From Microbispora sp. H11081 (GTDB lineage: Bacteria; Actinomycetota; Actinomycetes; Streptosporangiales; Streptosporangiaceae), in contig NZ_JABBWV010000006.1 in the NCBI RefSeq assembly GCF_012999535.1, positions 186,001 to 250,000 on the forward strand: a stretch of 64,000 nt of DNA. The letters are read 5' to 3'. Numbering within the stretch: position 1 is the stretch's first letter; every line of letters begins with the position of its first letter. Position numbers and translations under genes: made by a program. The notes beneath the pieces are model-generated. The model was given only the letters and a program-made list of their open reading frames with translations. It made no database searches and was not told the DNA's origin. This document shows, in pieces, positions 17,169-24,560 of this stretch.

Positions 17169-18242
17169 ATGACGACCCTCTTCGACCGCTACCGGCTCGG
17201 CGCGCTGACCCTGCCCAACCGTGTGGTGATGGCCCCGATGACCCGGGTCCGCGCCGCAGCGGGCGGCCTGGCGACACCGTCGATGGCGGCCTACTACGCC
17301 CAGCGCGCCACCGCCGGGCTCATCGTGACGGAAGGAGTGCAGCCGAGCCTCGTGGGGCAGTCCAACCCGGGCACTCCGGGGCTGCACACCGACGAGCAGG
17401 TCGCGTCGTGGCGGCCGGTCACCGACGCGGTCCACGCCAACGGCGGTCGCGTCTTCGCCCAGCTCATGCACGGGGGCCGCGTATCCCACCCCGACACCAC
17501 GGGGACGCGGCCGGTGGGCCCGTCGGCCGTCCCCGCTCCCGGTGAGGTGTTCACCCCGTCAGGACCCAAGCCACCGCCCGTGCCGAGGGCGCTGGAGACC
17601 GCCGAGGTGCCCGAACACGCCCTGTCCTACGCGCGGGCCGCGCTCAGGGCCGTCGACGCCGGCTTCGACGGCGTGGAACTGCACGGCGCGAACGGATATC
17701 TCATCTCCCAGTTCCTGTCGAGCACCGCCAACCTGCGCACCGACGCCTACGGCGGGTCGATCGCGGGCCGCATCCGCTTCGCCGTGGAGGCCGTGACGGC
17801 GACGGCCGAGGCGGTGGGAGGCGACCGTACGGGCATCCGGCTATCGCCGGGCGCGGCCTTCTGGGGCGCGGAGGAGAGCGACGTCCCCGAGCTGTACGGC
17901 GCGCTGCTCGCCGAGCTGGCCCCCCTGGACCTGGCCTACATTCACCTTGAGGCCACTACGGACGAGGACGTGCTCGTCGAACTCCGCAAGGCATGGCCCG
18001 GCACGCTCGTCGTCAACCCGGTCCTCCCGATGGGTCCCCGGAAGGCGGACAAGGCGGCGGCCGATCACTGGCTGGCGCTCGGCGCCGACCTGATCAGCTT
18101 CGGCCGCGCGTTCATCGCCAACCCCGACCTCGTGGAGCGGCTGCGCCAGGGGCTCCCCATCGCGCCGGACGACGAGTCCACCTGGTATCAGGGCGGCGAC
18201 GCGGGCTATCTCACCTACCCCGCCTACCGCCACGCGGCCTGA
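17169..18242 (+). CDS. Old yellow enzyme family alkene reductase
   Basis: A 357-residue FMN/NAD(P)H oxidoreductase of the NemA/OYE class. It opens with LFDRYRLGALTLPNRVVMAPMTRVRA, the usual flavin-binding start. It has QLMHGGRVSHP, the substrate-binding pair in ELHGANGYLISQFLS, and the SFGRAFIANPDL phosphate-binding end. It reduces activated C=C bonds such as those of enones, maleimides or nitroesters, a detoxification role that fits induction by a MerR regulator. The canonical HxxN ligand pair is present as HGAN. It begins with ATG 17169, preceded by GAAAGGCGTCCAGAA. Confidence 0.9.
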   Translation: MTTLFDRYRLGALTLPNRVVMAPMTRVRAAAGGLATPSMAAYYAQRATAGLIVTEGVQPSLVGQSNPGTPGLHTDEQVASWRPVTDAVHANGGRVFAQLMHGGRVSHPDTTGTRPVGPSAVPAPGEVFTPSGPKPPPVPRALETAEVPEHALSYARAALRAVDAGFDGVELHGANGYLISQFLSSTANLRTDAYGGSIAGRIRFAVEAVTATAEAVGGDRTGIRLSPGAAFWGAEESDVPELYGALLAELAPLDLAYIHLEATTDEDVLVELRKAWPGTLVVNPVLPMGPRKADKAAADHWLALGADLISFGRAFIANPDLVERLRQGLPIAPDDESTWYQGGDAGYLTYPAYRHAA

Positions 18243-18260
18243 ACCCTCCTGGGCGTCCAG

Positions 18261-18289
18261 GGCCGCCGCGCCGGGTGTGGCGCGGCGGC
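18261..18289. repeat. 29-bp hairpin repeat, copy 1
   Basis: GCCGCCGCGCC, loop GGGTGT, then GGCGCGGCGGC: an 11-bp perfect stem 20 bases after the old yellow enzyme stop. An identical 29-base sequence recurs at 18998-19026. It probably works as a terminator. Confidence 0.8.
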
Positions 18290-18341
18290 TCGCTTCGCGG
18301 CCCGGTGTTTCCGGCTCAGGAGCTTCTGGAGGGCCGAGTAG

Positions 18342-18520
18342 AAGGCCGTCCTCGCCGCGCTTGCGGCTCGCCCGGCGCATGCGGTGCCCGTCGCGTCCAC
18401 GGCCGGGAACGAGCCGCTTGCCCGCCAGGCCGCCGCCCTGGCCCTGGCTGAGCGCATCACGGGCGAACGCCTCACCGAGGAATGGCTCCTGGACACGAAC
18501 CATGTCCGCCTGCTGGTCTC
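18342..18520 (+). other. Possible remnant of an unknown gene
   Basis: This frame is open from 18342 and reads like genuine protein (PVASTAGNEPLARQAAAL, then ERITGERLTEEWLL), but it has a TAG immediately upstream at 18339, no convincing start except GTG 18384, and loses coding character near 18520. I do not recognise it. It may be a fragment dropped in by recombination. Confidence 0.3.
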
Positions 18521-18571
18521 TACAGCTGCGATCTGCTCTTCGGCTATGGGATCGAGGGCGAGCTTGTACAC
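18521..18571 (-). pseudogene. Truncated start of a RelE-like toxin gene
   Basis: A GTG directly after the DUF6247 stop begins VYKLALDPIAEEQIAA, which resembles the opening strand and helix of small RelE-like toxins that follow DUF6247-type genes. After about 17 codons the frame turns into low-complexity Arg/Ala/Ser sequence with no toxin features, so the partner appears to be cut off. The family assignment rests on a short stretch and is tentative. Confidence 0.4.
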
Positions 18572-18904
18572 CTACACATCGATCCCGCGAGCGGCGAGAA
18601 TCTCGCGCCACGGCTTCCCCTCGGAACGGGGTCCGCCGGCAAGGACCTGTTCGGCCCGCTCGTGCATCCGCCGGCGGCCCTCGGGATCGCGCACCGAGTC
18701 GCAGGCGGAGATCCACCACCGGTGTATGAAGGCGTTCAGCGCACCCAGGTCCAGGTCGACCCTGACCTCGTCGAGCACCGCCTTCAGCCCTGCGTCGAAC
18801 GCCTCGCGGTCCTGAGAGATGATCAACGCGGCGCGTATGGCCCGCAGGTTCTTCTCCGGCAACGGCGTCTCGCCGGACACGAAGTCGTGCGGTTGCGCTG
18901 TCAT
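18572..18904 (-). CDS. DUF6247-like small protein (possible orphan antitoxin)
   Basis: A 110-residue hydrophilic protein, mostly helical: LPEKNLRAIRAALIISQDREAFDAGLK and a C-terminal WREILAARGIDV (in parts). Such proteins are common in Streptosporangiaceae and are often followed by a RelE/ParE-like gene, which suggests an antitoxin role; here that gene is broken, so the protein may be an orphan. ATG 18904 is preceded by GGGAAGGGAG. Function is not established for the family. Confidence 0.6.
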   Translation of the reverse strand: MTAQPHDFVSGETPLPEKNLRAIRAALIISQDREAFDAGLKAVLDEVRVDLDLGALNAFIHRWWISACDSVRDPEGRRRMHERAEQVLAGGPRSEGKPWREILAARGIDV

Positions 18905-18997
18905 GGCCTGCTCCCTTCCCGCTTATAGAGCGTACAGAGAAGGGACGACATCTTCCGGCCTGGCAGAGCAGGAATGCCGCCGCCACTCGTGACGCCG

Positions 18998-19026
18998 GGC
19001 CGCCGCGCCGGGTGTGGCGCGGCGGC
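18998..19026. repeat. 29-bp hairpin repeat, copy 2
   Basis: Identical to 18261-18289. Here flanking CCGG and CCGG bases extend the stem to about 15 bp (18995-19030). Confidence 0.8.
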
Positions 19027-19181
19027 CCGGGTGAGGTCCGGTGGTGCGGGACCGGGTGTTCCGCGCGGCCCTGGATGAAGGGCTTTGGTGGATCCGCGGT
19101 CTTCGTGGTTCGCGGGTCCGTGGCGGAAGGCTCAGGAAAGCCGTCCGCACGCGGCAGGGCCGCCGGACGGCATTCGGGTGT

Positions 19182-19216
19182 CGGCCCGGGCCGCCCCTGT
19201 AGCAGGGCCCGGGCCG
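19182..19216 (-). terminator. fadB terminator
   Basis: CGGCCCGGGC (19182-19191) pairs with GCCCGGGCCG (19207-19216), 14 bases beyond the fadB stop. Confidence 0.7.
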
Positions 19217-19230
19217 TTCTCACCCGTGTG

Positions 19231-21336
19231 TCAGGCCGGTACGGAGGCGACGCCCGGCTCCAGGAAGCGGGAGCCGGTGACCTCCTCGGAGATGCCCGTC
19301 CTGTCGAGGTACGGCGTGATGCCGCCGGTGTGGAACGGCCAGCCCGCGCCGAGGATCATGCACAGGTCGATGTCCTGCGGCGCGGCGACCACGCCCTCGT
19401 CGAGCATGAGCCTGATCTCCTGGGCGAGGGCCCGCAGCGCGCGCAGCCGCACCTCGTCGGCGGTCGAGGGGGACGAGCCGCCCTCGAACAGCGCCCGCGC
19501 CTCCGGGTCGATCTGGAAGTCCGGGCCGTAGAGGCCGGGCTTGCCCGCCGCGACCAGCTTGGCGAGGTTCTCCGAGACGCCGAAGCGGTCGGGGAACGCC
19601 GCGTGCATGGTCTCGGCGACGTGCAGCGCGACGGCGGGGCCGACGAGCTGGAGCAGCGCGAACGGCGTCATCGGCAGGCCGAGCGAGTCGACCGCGTGGT
19701 CGGCCACCTCCAGCGGGGTGCCCTCGTCGGCGGCCGCGGTGACCTCGCCCATGAAGCGGGTCAGCAGCCGGTTGACGACGAACGCGGGGGCGTCCTTGAC
19801 CAGCACGCACGACTTCTTCAGCGACTTGCCGACCGCGAAGGCCGTGGCCAGCGTCGCGTCGTCGGTGGCGTCGCCGCGGACGATCTCCAGCAGCGGCAGC
19901 ACCGCGACCGGGTTGAAGAAGTGGAACCCGACCACCCGCTCCGGGTGCCGCAGCCCGGCCGCCATGTCGGTGACCGACAGCGAGGAGGTGTTGGTGGCGA
20001 GCACGCAGGTCTCGGAGACGACCTCCTCGACCTCGGCGAACACCTTCCGCTTCACGCCGAGGTCCTCGAACACCGCCTCGATCACGAAGTCGGCGTCGGC
20101 GAAGGCGTCCTTGGTCAGCGACCCGGTCACCAGCCCCTTCAGCCGGTTGGCCTGGTCGGCGGAGATCCGGCCCTTGCCCAGCAGCTTGTCCACCTCGGCG
20201 TGGACGTAGCCGACGCCCTTGTCGAGCCGGGCCTGGTCGAGGTCGGTCAGCACGACCGGGACCTCCAGGCGGCGGGCGAACAGCAGCGCGAGCTGCGAGG
20301 CCATCAGCCCCGCGCCCACCACGCCGACCTTGGTGACCGGACGGGCCAGCGACCTGTCCGGCGCGCCGGCCGGCCGCTTGGCCCGCCGCTGCACCAGGTC
20401 GAAGGCGTACAGCCCCGCCCGCAGTTCGTCGCCCATGAGCAGGTCGGCCAGCGCCTCGTCCTCCGCGGCGAAGCCCTCGTCGCGCGACGCCGTACGGGCC
20501 AGGGCCATGAGGTCGAGCGCCCGGTAGGGCGCGGGGGAGGCGCCCCGCAGCTTGAGGTCGACGAGGGTCCTGGCCTGGTCGATCACCGGCGTCCAGTCCT
20601 CCGCGGCGTGGTCGGGCCGCTCGACGGTCACCTCGCCGCGCAGCACCTGGGCCGCCCACCGCAGCGACTCCTCCAGGAAGTCGGCGGGCTCGAACATCGC
20701 GTCGGCGACCCCGAGCGCGTACGCGTCGCGGCCCTTGATCATGCGGTTCTGCGACAGCGGGTTCTCGATGACGAGCTTGAGCGCCTTCTCCGGGCCGACC
20801 AGGCGGGGGAGAAGCTGGGTGCCGCCCCAGCCGGGCACCAGGCCGAGGAAGCACTCGGGCAGCGCGATCGCCGGGACGCCGGACGACACGGTGCGGTAGG
20901 TGCAGTGCAGGGCGATCTCCAGCCCGCCGCCCATCGCCGCGCCGTTGACGAACGCGAACGACGGCACGTCCAGCTCGCCCAGACGGCGGAACACGTGGTG
21001 CCCGAGCCGCCCGATGGCCAGCGCCTCCTCGCGGGAGGACACCGCCGCGGCGCCGTTGAGGTCGGCCCCGACGGCGAAGATGAACGGCTTGCCGACGACG
21101 CCGACGGCCGCCAGGTCGGATCTGGCCGCGACCGCGTCGAGCACGTCGTTCAGCGCGAGCAGGCCGCGCGGGCCGAAGGTGTTCGGCTTGGTGTGGTCGA
21201 GGCCGTTGTCGAGCGTGATCAGCGCCATCGTGCCCGCGCCGTACGGCAGTTCGACGTCGCGCACGAGCGCCTTGGTCACGACCTCGTCGGCGTTCTTGCC
21301 CTCCAGGAGGGCCCTGCTGGTCTCGATCGTGCTCAT
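19231..21336 (-). CDS. fadB: Fatty-acid oxidation complex alpha subunit (enoyl-CoA hydratase/3-hydroxyacyl-CoA dehydrogenase)
   Basis: A 701-residue bifunctional enzyme. Residues about 1-300 form a crotonase domain (VGADLNGAAAVSSREEA, GAAMGGGLEIALHC, ECFLGLVPGWGGT). Residues about 325-500 form an NAD-binding domain with VGVVGAGLMASQLALLFARR, and the rest are 3-hydroxyacyl-CoA dehydrogenase C-terminal domains with GFHFFNPV and DAPAFVVNRLL. It performs hydration and oxidation in beta-oxidation and works with the thiolase next to it. Its start ATG overlaps the thiolase stop by four bases (ATGA), so the two are translationally coupled; a longer open frame runs back inside the thiolase and is not real. 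Confidence 0.93.
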   Translation of the reverse strand: MSTIETSRALLEGKNADEVVTKALVRDVELPYGAGTMALITLDNGLDHTKPNTFGPRGLLALNDVLDAVAARSDLAAVGVVGKPFIFAVGADLNGAAAVSSREEALAIGRLGHHVFRRLGELDVPSFAFVNGAAMGGGLEIALHCTYRTVSSGVPAIALPECFLGLVPGWGGTQLLPRLVGPEKALKLVIENPLSQNRMIKGRDAYALGVADAMFEPADFLEESLRWAAQVLRGEVTVERPDHAAEDWTPVIDQARTLVDLKLRGASPAPYRALDLMALARTASRDEGFAAEDEALADLLMGDELRAGLYAFDLVQRRAKRPAGAPDRSLARPVTKVGVVGAGLMASQLALLFARRLEVPVVLTDLDQARLDKGVGYVHAEVDKLLGKGRISADQANRLKGLVTGSLTKDAFADADFVIEAVFEDLGVKRKVFAEVEEVVSETCVLATNTSSLSVTDMAAGLRHPERVVGFHFFNPVAVLPLLEIVRGDATDDATLATAFAVGKSLKKSCVLVKDAPAFVVNRLLTRFMGEVTAAADEGTPLEVADHAVDSLGLPMTPFALLQLVGPAVALHVAETMHAAFPDRFGVSENLAKLVAAGKPGLYGPDFQIDPEARALFEGGSSPSTADEVRLRALRALAQEIRLMLDEGVVAAPQDIDLCMILGAGWPFHTGGITPYLDRTGISEEVTGSRFLEPGVASVPA

Positions 21337-22517
21337 GCGAGGTTCTCCCAGATGACCGTGCCGCCCATGCCCATGCCGACGCACATCGTGGTGATCCCGT
21401 ACCGGACGTCCGGCTGCTCGGCGAACTCGCGCGACAGCTGCGTCATCAGCCGCACGCCGGAGGAGGCCAGCGGGTGGCCGAAGGCGATCGCGCCGCCGTA
21501 CGGGTTCACCCGGGGGTCGTCGTCGGCGATGCCGAAGTGTTCGAGGAAGGCCAGCACCTGTACGGCGAACGCCTCGTTGATCTCGAACAGGCCGATGTCG
21601 CCGATGGACAGCCCGGCGAGGCGCAGCGCGCGCTCGGTGGAGGGGATCGGGCCGACGCCCATGACCTCGGGGTCGACGCCGGCGAACGCGTAGGACACCA
21701 GCCGCATGCGCGGGGTCAGGCCCAGTTCCCGCGCGACGTCCTCGGCGGCCACGATGCAGCCGGTCGCGCCGTCGTTGATGCCGGAGGCGTTGCCCGCGGT
21801 GACCCGGCCGTGCGCGCGGAACGGCGTCTTGAGCGTGCGCAGGCCCTCCAGCGTCGTGCCGGGGCGCGGCCCCTCGTCCGCGGTGGCCAGTCCCCAGCCC
21901 TCGGCGGCCTTGCGGGTGGCCATCGGCACCAGGTCGCGCTGGATCTTGCCGTCGGCGTAGGCCTTGGCGACCTTCTCCTGGGACGCCACGGCGAAGGCGT
22001 CGGCGCGGTCCTTGGTGATGGACGGGTAGCGGTCGTGCAGGTTCTCCGCGGTCATGCCCATGACCAGTGCCGAGCCGTCGACGAGCTGCTCGGACAGGAA
22101 CCGGGGGTTGGGGTCGACTCCTTCGCCCATGGGGTGGCGGCCCATGTGCTCGACGCCGCCGGCGATGGCCACGTCGTACGCGCCGAAGGAGATGCCGCCC
22201 GCCACCGTCGTCACGGCGGTCATCGCGCCGGCGCACATGCGGTCGATGGCGTAGCCGGGGACCGACTTCGGCAGGCCGGCGAGCACCGCCGCGGACCTGC
22301 CGATGGTCAGGCCCTGGTCGCCGATCTGGGTGGTGGCCGCGACGGCCACCTCGTCCACCCGCTCCGGGGGGAGGCCGGGGTTGCGCCGCATCAGCTCGCG
22401 GATGACGCGGACAACCAGGTCGTCGGCACGCGTCTCGGCGTACAGGCCCTTGGGGCCCGACTTGCCGAAAGGCGTCCGAACGCCGTCGACGAAGACGACT
22501 TCACGGGACGCAGGCAC
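21333..22517 (-). CDS. fadA: Acetyl-CoA C-acyltransferase (thiolase)
   Basis: A 394-residue thiolase for the last step of beta-oxidation. The acylated cysteine is in DRMCAGAMTAV (about residue 92), the catalytic histidine in FGHPLASSG and the second cysteine in TTMCVGMGMGG near the C terminus, so the active site is intact. It begins with GTG 22517 behind TAGGAG. It is first in a two-gene operon with fadB. Two nearly identical 12-bp pseudo-palindromes lie 13 and 43 bases upstream and probably bind a TetR-type fatty-acid regulator encoded elsewhere. Confidence 0.93.
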   Translation of the reverse strand: MPASREVVFVDGVRTPFGKSGPKGLYAETRADDLVVRVIRELMRRNPGLPPERVDEVAVAATTQIGDQGLTIGRSAAVLAGLPKSVPGYAIDRMCAGAMTAVTTVAGGISFGAYDVAIAGGVEHMGRHPMGEGVDPNPRFLSEQLVDGSALVMGMTAENLHDRYPSITKDRADAFAVASQEKVAKAYADGKIQRDLVPMATRKAAEGWGLATADEGPRPGTTLEGLRTLKTPFRAHGRVTAGNASGINDGATGCIVAAEDVARELGLTPRMRLVSYAFAGVDPEVMGVGPIPSTERALRLAGLSIGDIGLFEINEAFAVQVLAFLEHFGIADDDPRVNPYGGAIAFGHPLASSGVRLMTQLSREFAEQPDVRYGITTMCVGMGMGGTVIWENLA

Positions 22518-22529
22518 GGGGTTCGCTCC

Positions 22530-22571
22530 TACTTGTCGGTAGCTTCCGGCATCCCATGCTACTGGTCGGTA
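22530..22571 (-). promoter_or_regulatory. Twin TetR-type operators of fadAB
   Basis: TACTTGTCGGTA (22530-22541) and TACTGGTCGGTA (22560-22571) differ at one base and are spaced 30 bases apart. Each is a pseudo-palindrome of the TACyGrycrGTA type, similar to sites of FadR/PaaR-like TetR regulators of acyl-CoA metabolism. Confidence 0.7.
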
Positions 22572-22660
22572 ACCGGTTCTGGATCGGTGGGGCCTTTGAA
22601 TGATCGTCCACCGGCGAAAAATCGATCAACACGATCGGGCGGAGTTGTTAGGGTGCCCGA

Positions 22661-24091
22661 ATGGCTGCGCAGCGCCCCCTGCTGCCGCGCTCGACACCGG
22701 CCGCCTCGGGGATCTCGTCCCGTTCGATCGCCGCGCTGATCGACCGGCTCGAAGCGCGATCCGTCGAGTGTCACTCCCTCATGGTCGTACGCCACGGTCA
22801 CGTCGTCGCCGAAGGCTGGTGGGCGCCGTACTCGGCCGAACGCCCGCACCTTCTCTACTCGCTGACCAAGTCGTTCACCTCGGTCGCGGTGGGGCTCGCG
22901 ATCGCCGACGGGCTGCTCTCGCCGGACGACCGGGTGGTGGACGTGTTGCCCGACCACGTTCCGGCCGACCTCTCGGAGCAGGGACGCCGCCTCACTGTTC
23001 ACCACCTGCTGTCCATGACGTGCGGGCACGGTACGGACAGCCTCGCCGAGGCCTGGCGACTGGAACCGGGCGACCTGGTGAAGGGCTTCCTGCGCGTACC
23101 GTTCGCCCAGGCCGAGGGCACTCGGCACACCTACGACAATTCGACCACCTTCATCCTGGCCCGGATGGTGGAGCGGGTCACGGGCCGCGGCCTCCCGGAA
23201 CTGCTCGACGAGCGCCTCTTCACGCCGATGGGCATCGACCACGCCGAATGGGACCGGGTGGCGAGCGGTGCCGCCTTCGGATTCCACGGACTGCACCTCA
23301 CGACCGAGGCCGTGGCCGCCTTCGGCGAACTGCTGCTGCGCGGAGGGCTCTGGGGCGACCGGCGGCTCGTGTCGCGCGAATGGGTGGAACTCGCCACCAG
23401 GCGGCACATCGACACCCTGCCGTTCGAGGACGGATCGGGGAACGCCGACTACCTGTGCGGTTACGGTTACCAGTTCTGGATGTCGCGGCACGGATACCAC
23501 GGTGACGGCTCCTTCGGCCAGCAGTGCGTGGTCGTCCCGTCGCATGATCTCGTGGTCGTCGTGACCGGCGCCCACAGGCAGGCGCAGACCGTGTTCGACG
23601 CGATGTGGGAGTGCCTGATGCCCGGCATGGACCGCGCGGAAAGCGCCGGGGACGACGAGATCCTCGCCGATCGGCTGCGGCGGCTGTCATTGGCGCCGGT
23701 GCCGGGTTCGGCCGTCCCGGAGCGTGCCGTCAAGGCGAGGCTCGGCGCCTCCGCCGGGGATTCGGCTCTGCCCGACGGGACCACGGTGATCGTCGATCCC
23801 GTGGACGGCGGATGGCTCCTGCGGTTCGGGTCGTTCCTCGACGTCGAGGTCGGCCACGGCGAATGGCGGGAGAGCTCACCGCTCGGCCGCCCCGTCGTCG
23901 CGGCCGGCGCCTGGCAGGGCGGCACGTTCGTCGCCGAGCTTTACGTCATCACCACCCCGCACCGGGTCCGGCTGGTGGTCGACGCCGACGCGGGGACAGC
24001 GGTGGCGACGTGGAACATCGTGCCCCTGACCGGCCCCAGCCTGGCGGTTCACCTGTGGTCGCCGCTGATGACACGGCCCGACGTCGCGTGA
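22661..24091 (+). CDS. Serine hydrolase of the beta-lactamase/class C esterase fold
   Basis: A 476-residue protein with the SxxK motif in YSLTKSFTS (about residue 68), the second motif YDN (about residue 160) and a GSFGQQC segment near the third motif. Residues about 15-330 form the penicillin-binding/beta-lactamase-like domain and the last 130 a beta-rich extra domain. There is no clear signal peptide, so it may be a cytoplasmic esterase or amidase and not a resistance enzyme. TAGGGT (22649-22654) six bases before the ATG marks a leaderless start. It diverges from fadA across 143 bases containing the twin operators. Confidence 0.83.
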   Translation: MAAQRPLLPRSTPAASGISSRSIAALIDRLEARSVECHSLMVVRHGHVVAEGWWAPYSAERPHLLYSLTKSFTSVAVGLAIADGLLSPDDRVVDVLPDHVPADLSEQGRRLTVHHLLSMTCGHGTDSLAEAWRLEPGDLVKGFLRVPFAQAEGTRHTYDNSTTFILARMVERVTGRGLPELLDERLFTPMGIDHAEWDRVASGAAFGFHGLHLTTEAVAAFGELLLRGGLWGDRRLVSREWVELATRRHIDTLPFEDGSGNADYLCGYGYQFWMSRHGYHGDGSFGQQCVVVPSHDLVVVVTGAHRQAQTVFDAMWECLMPGMDRAESAGDDEILADRLRRLSLAPVPGSAVPERAVKARLGASAGDSALPDGTTVIVDPVDGGWLLRFGSFLDVEVGHGEWRESSPLGRPVVAAGAWQGGTFVAELYVITTPHRVRLVVDADAGTAVATWNIVPLTGPSLAVHLWSPLMTRPDVA

Positions 24092-24560
24092 CGCGGAACT
24101 CCGGGCGGTCGCCGACGAGGGACTCGGCGTCCGGGCCGTGACCCCGCAGTTCACACCTCGCCTTTGATCTCCAGCCGTTCGAGCGCCTTGGTCAGCGGGT
24201 GGACGGTCAGGCTCATCTGCCACTTGCGCACACCCGGCTCGCGCAGCCGGTCGGCTGCGGTCTCCTCGGTGATCGGCACCGCGGCTCCCAGGTCAGCCTG
24301 CGTACGGAGTCGGGCTGGAGCAGGTTCTCGTCGGCATGCGGTGCTCGTCGGCGAGCGCGGCTCCGGCGCGAGTTCCGGACGGCCCCGAACGGTGCTTCCG
24401 CCGAGCCTGTGATTGATCGTTAACTGATCAGAAACTGGCGCGAATCAGTGCATGTCCCCGATCGCGATCTTATTCGGGATGTAACCCCTCAAACCTCAGG
24501 AATCACTCCTCTAGCTCTCGCAAGCGGATTTCTTGGGGCATTGCACTCGGAGATGAACCA
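24092..24560. other. Intergenic region: RNase D gene remnant and esterase promoter
   Basis: Besides the pseudogene at 24151-24361, bases 24410-24555 are AT-richer than the surroundings (TTAACTGATCAGAAACT and ATCTTATTCGGGATG) and must hold the promoter and leader of the secreted hydrolase gene. I could not pick a single promoter. Confidence 0.5.
24151..24361 (-). pseudogene. Degraded copy of the 3' end of the RNase D gene
   Basis: About 210 bases closely match, base for base, the 3' end of the RNase D gene at 28807-29018, including the stop codon (TGA, 24153-24151). Long identical blocks such as CAGCCGTTCGAGCGCCTTGG are kept. Relative to the intact gene it has single-base deletions near 24277 and 24330 that break the frame, and the upstream 1 kb of the gene is missing. 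It is a partial duplication that has decayed. Confidence 0.85.

Larger units (their letters stand above)
18905..19230. other. Intergenic region with two hairpins
   Basis: 326 bases without a gene. It holds copy 2 of the 29-bp hairpin repeat and the fadB terminator, and the promoter of the DUF6247 gene must lie near 18905-18990. Confidence 0.5.

Noticed and set aside
19012-21693. 893-codon plus-strand open frame opposite fadB
   Set aside because: Antisense shadow; fadB has all catalytic motifs.
22661-24091. Antibiotic-resistance beta-lactamase
   Set aside because: It has SxxK and YxN but no export signal and an extra C-terminal domain; it fits the esterase/peptidase branch of the fold.
24164-24412. 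Small plus-strand open frame at 24164
   Set aside because: It is antisense to the RNase D remnant and matches the antisense frame of the intact gene.
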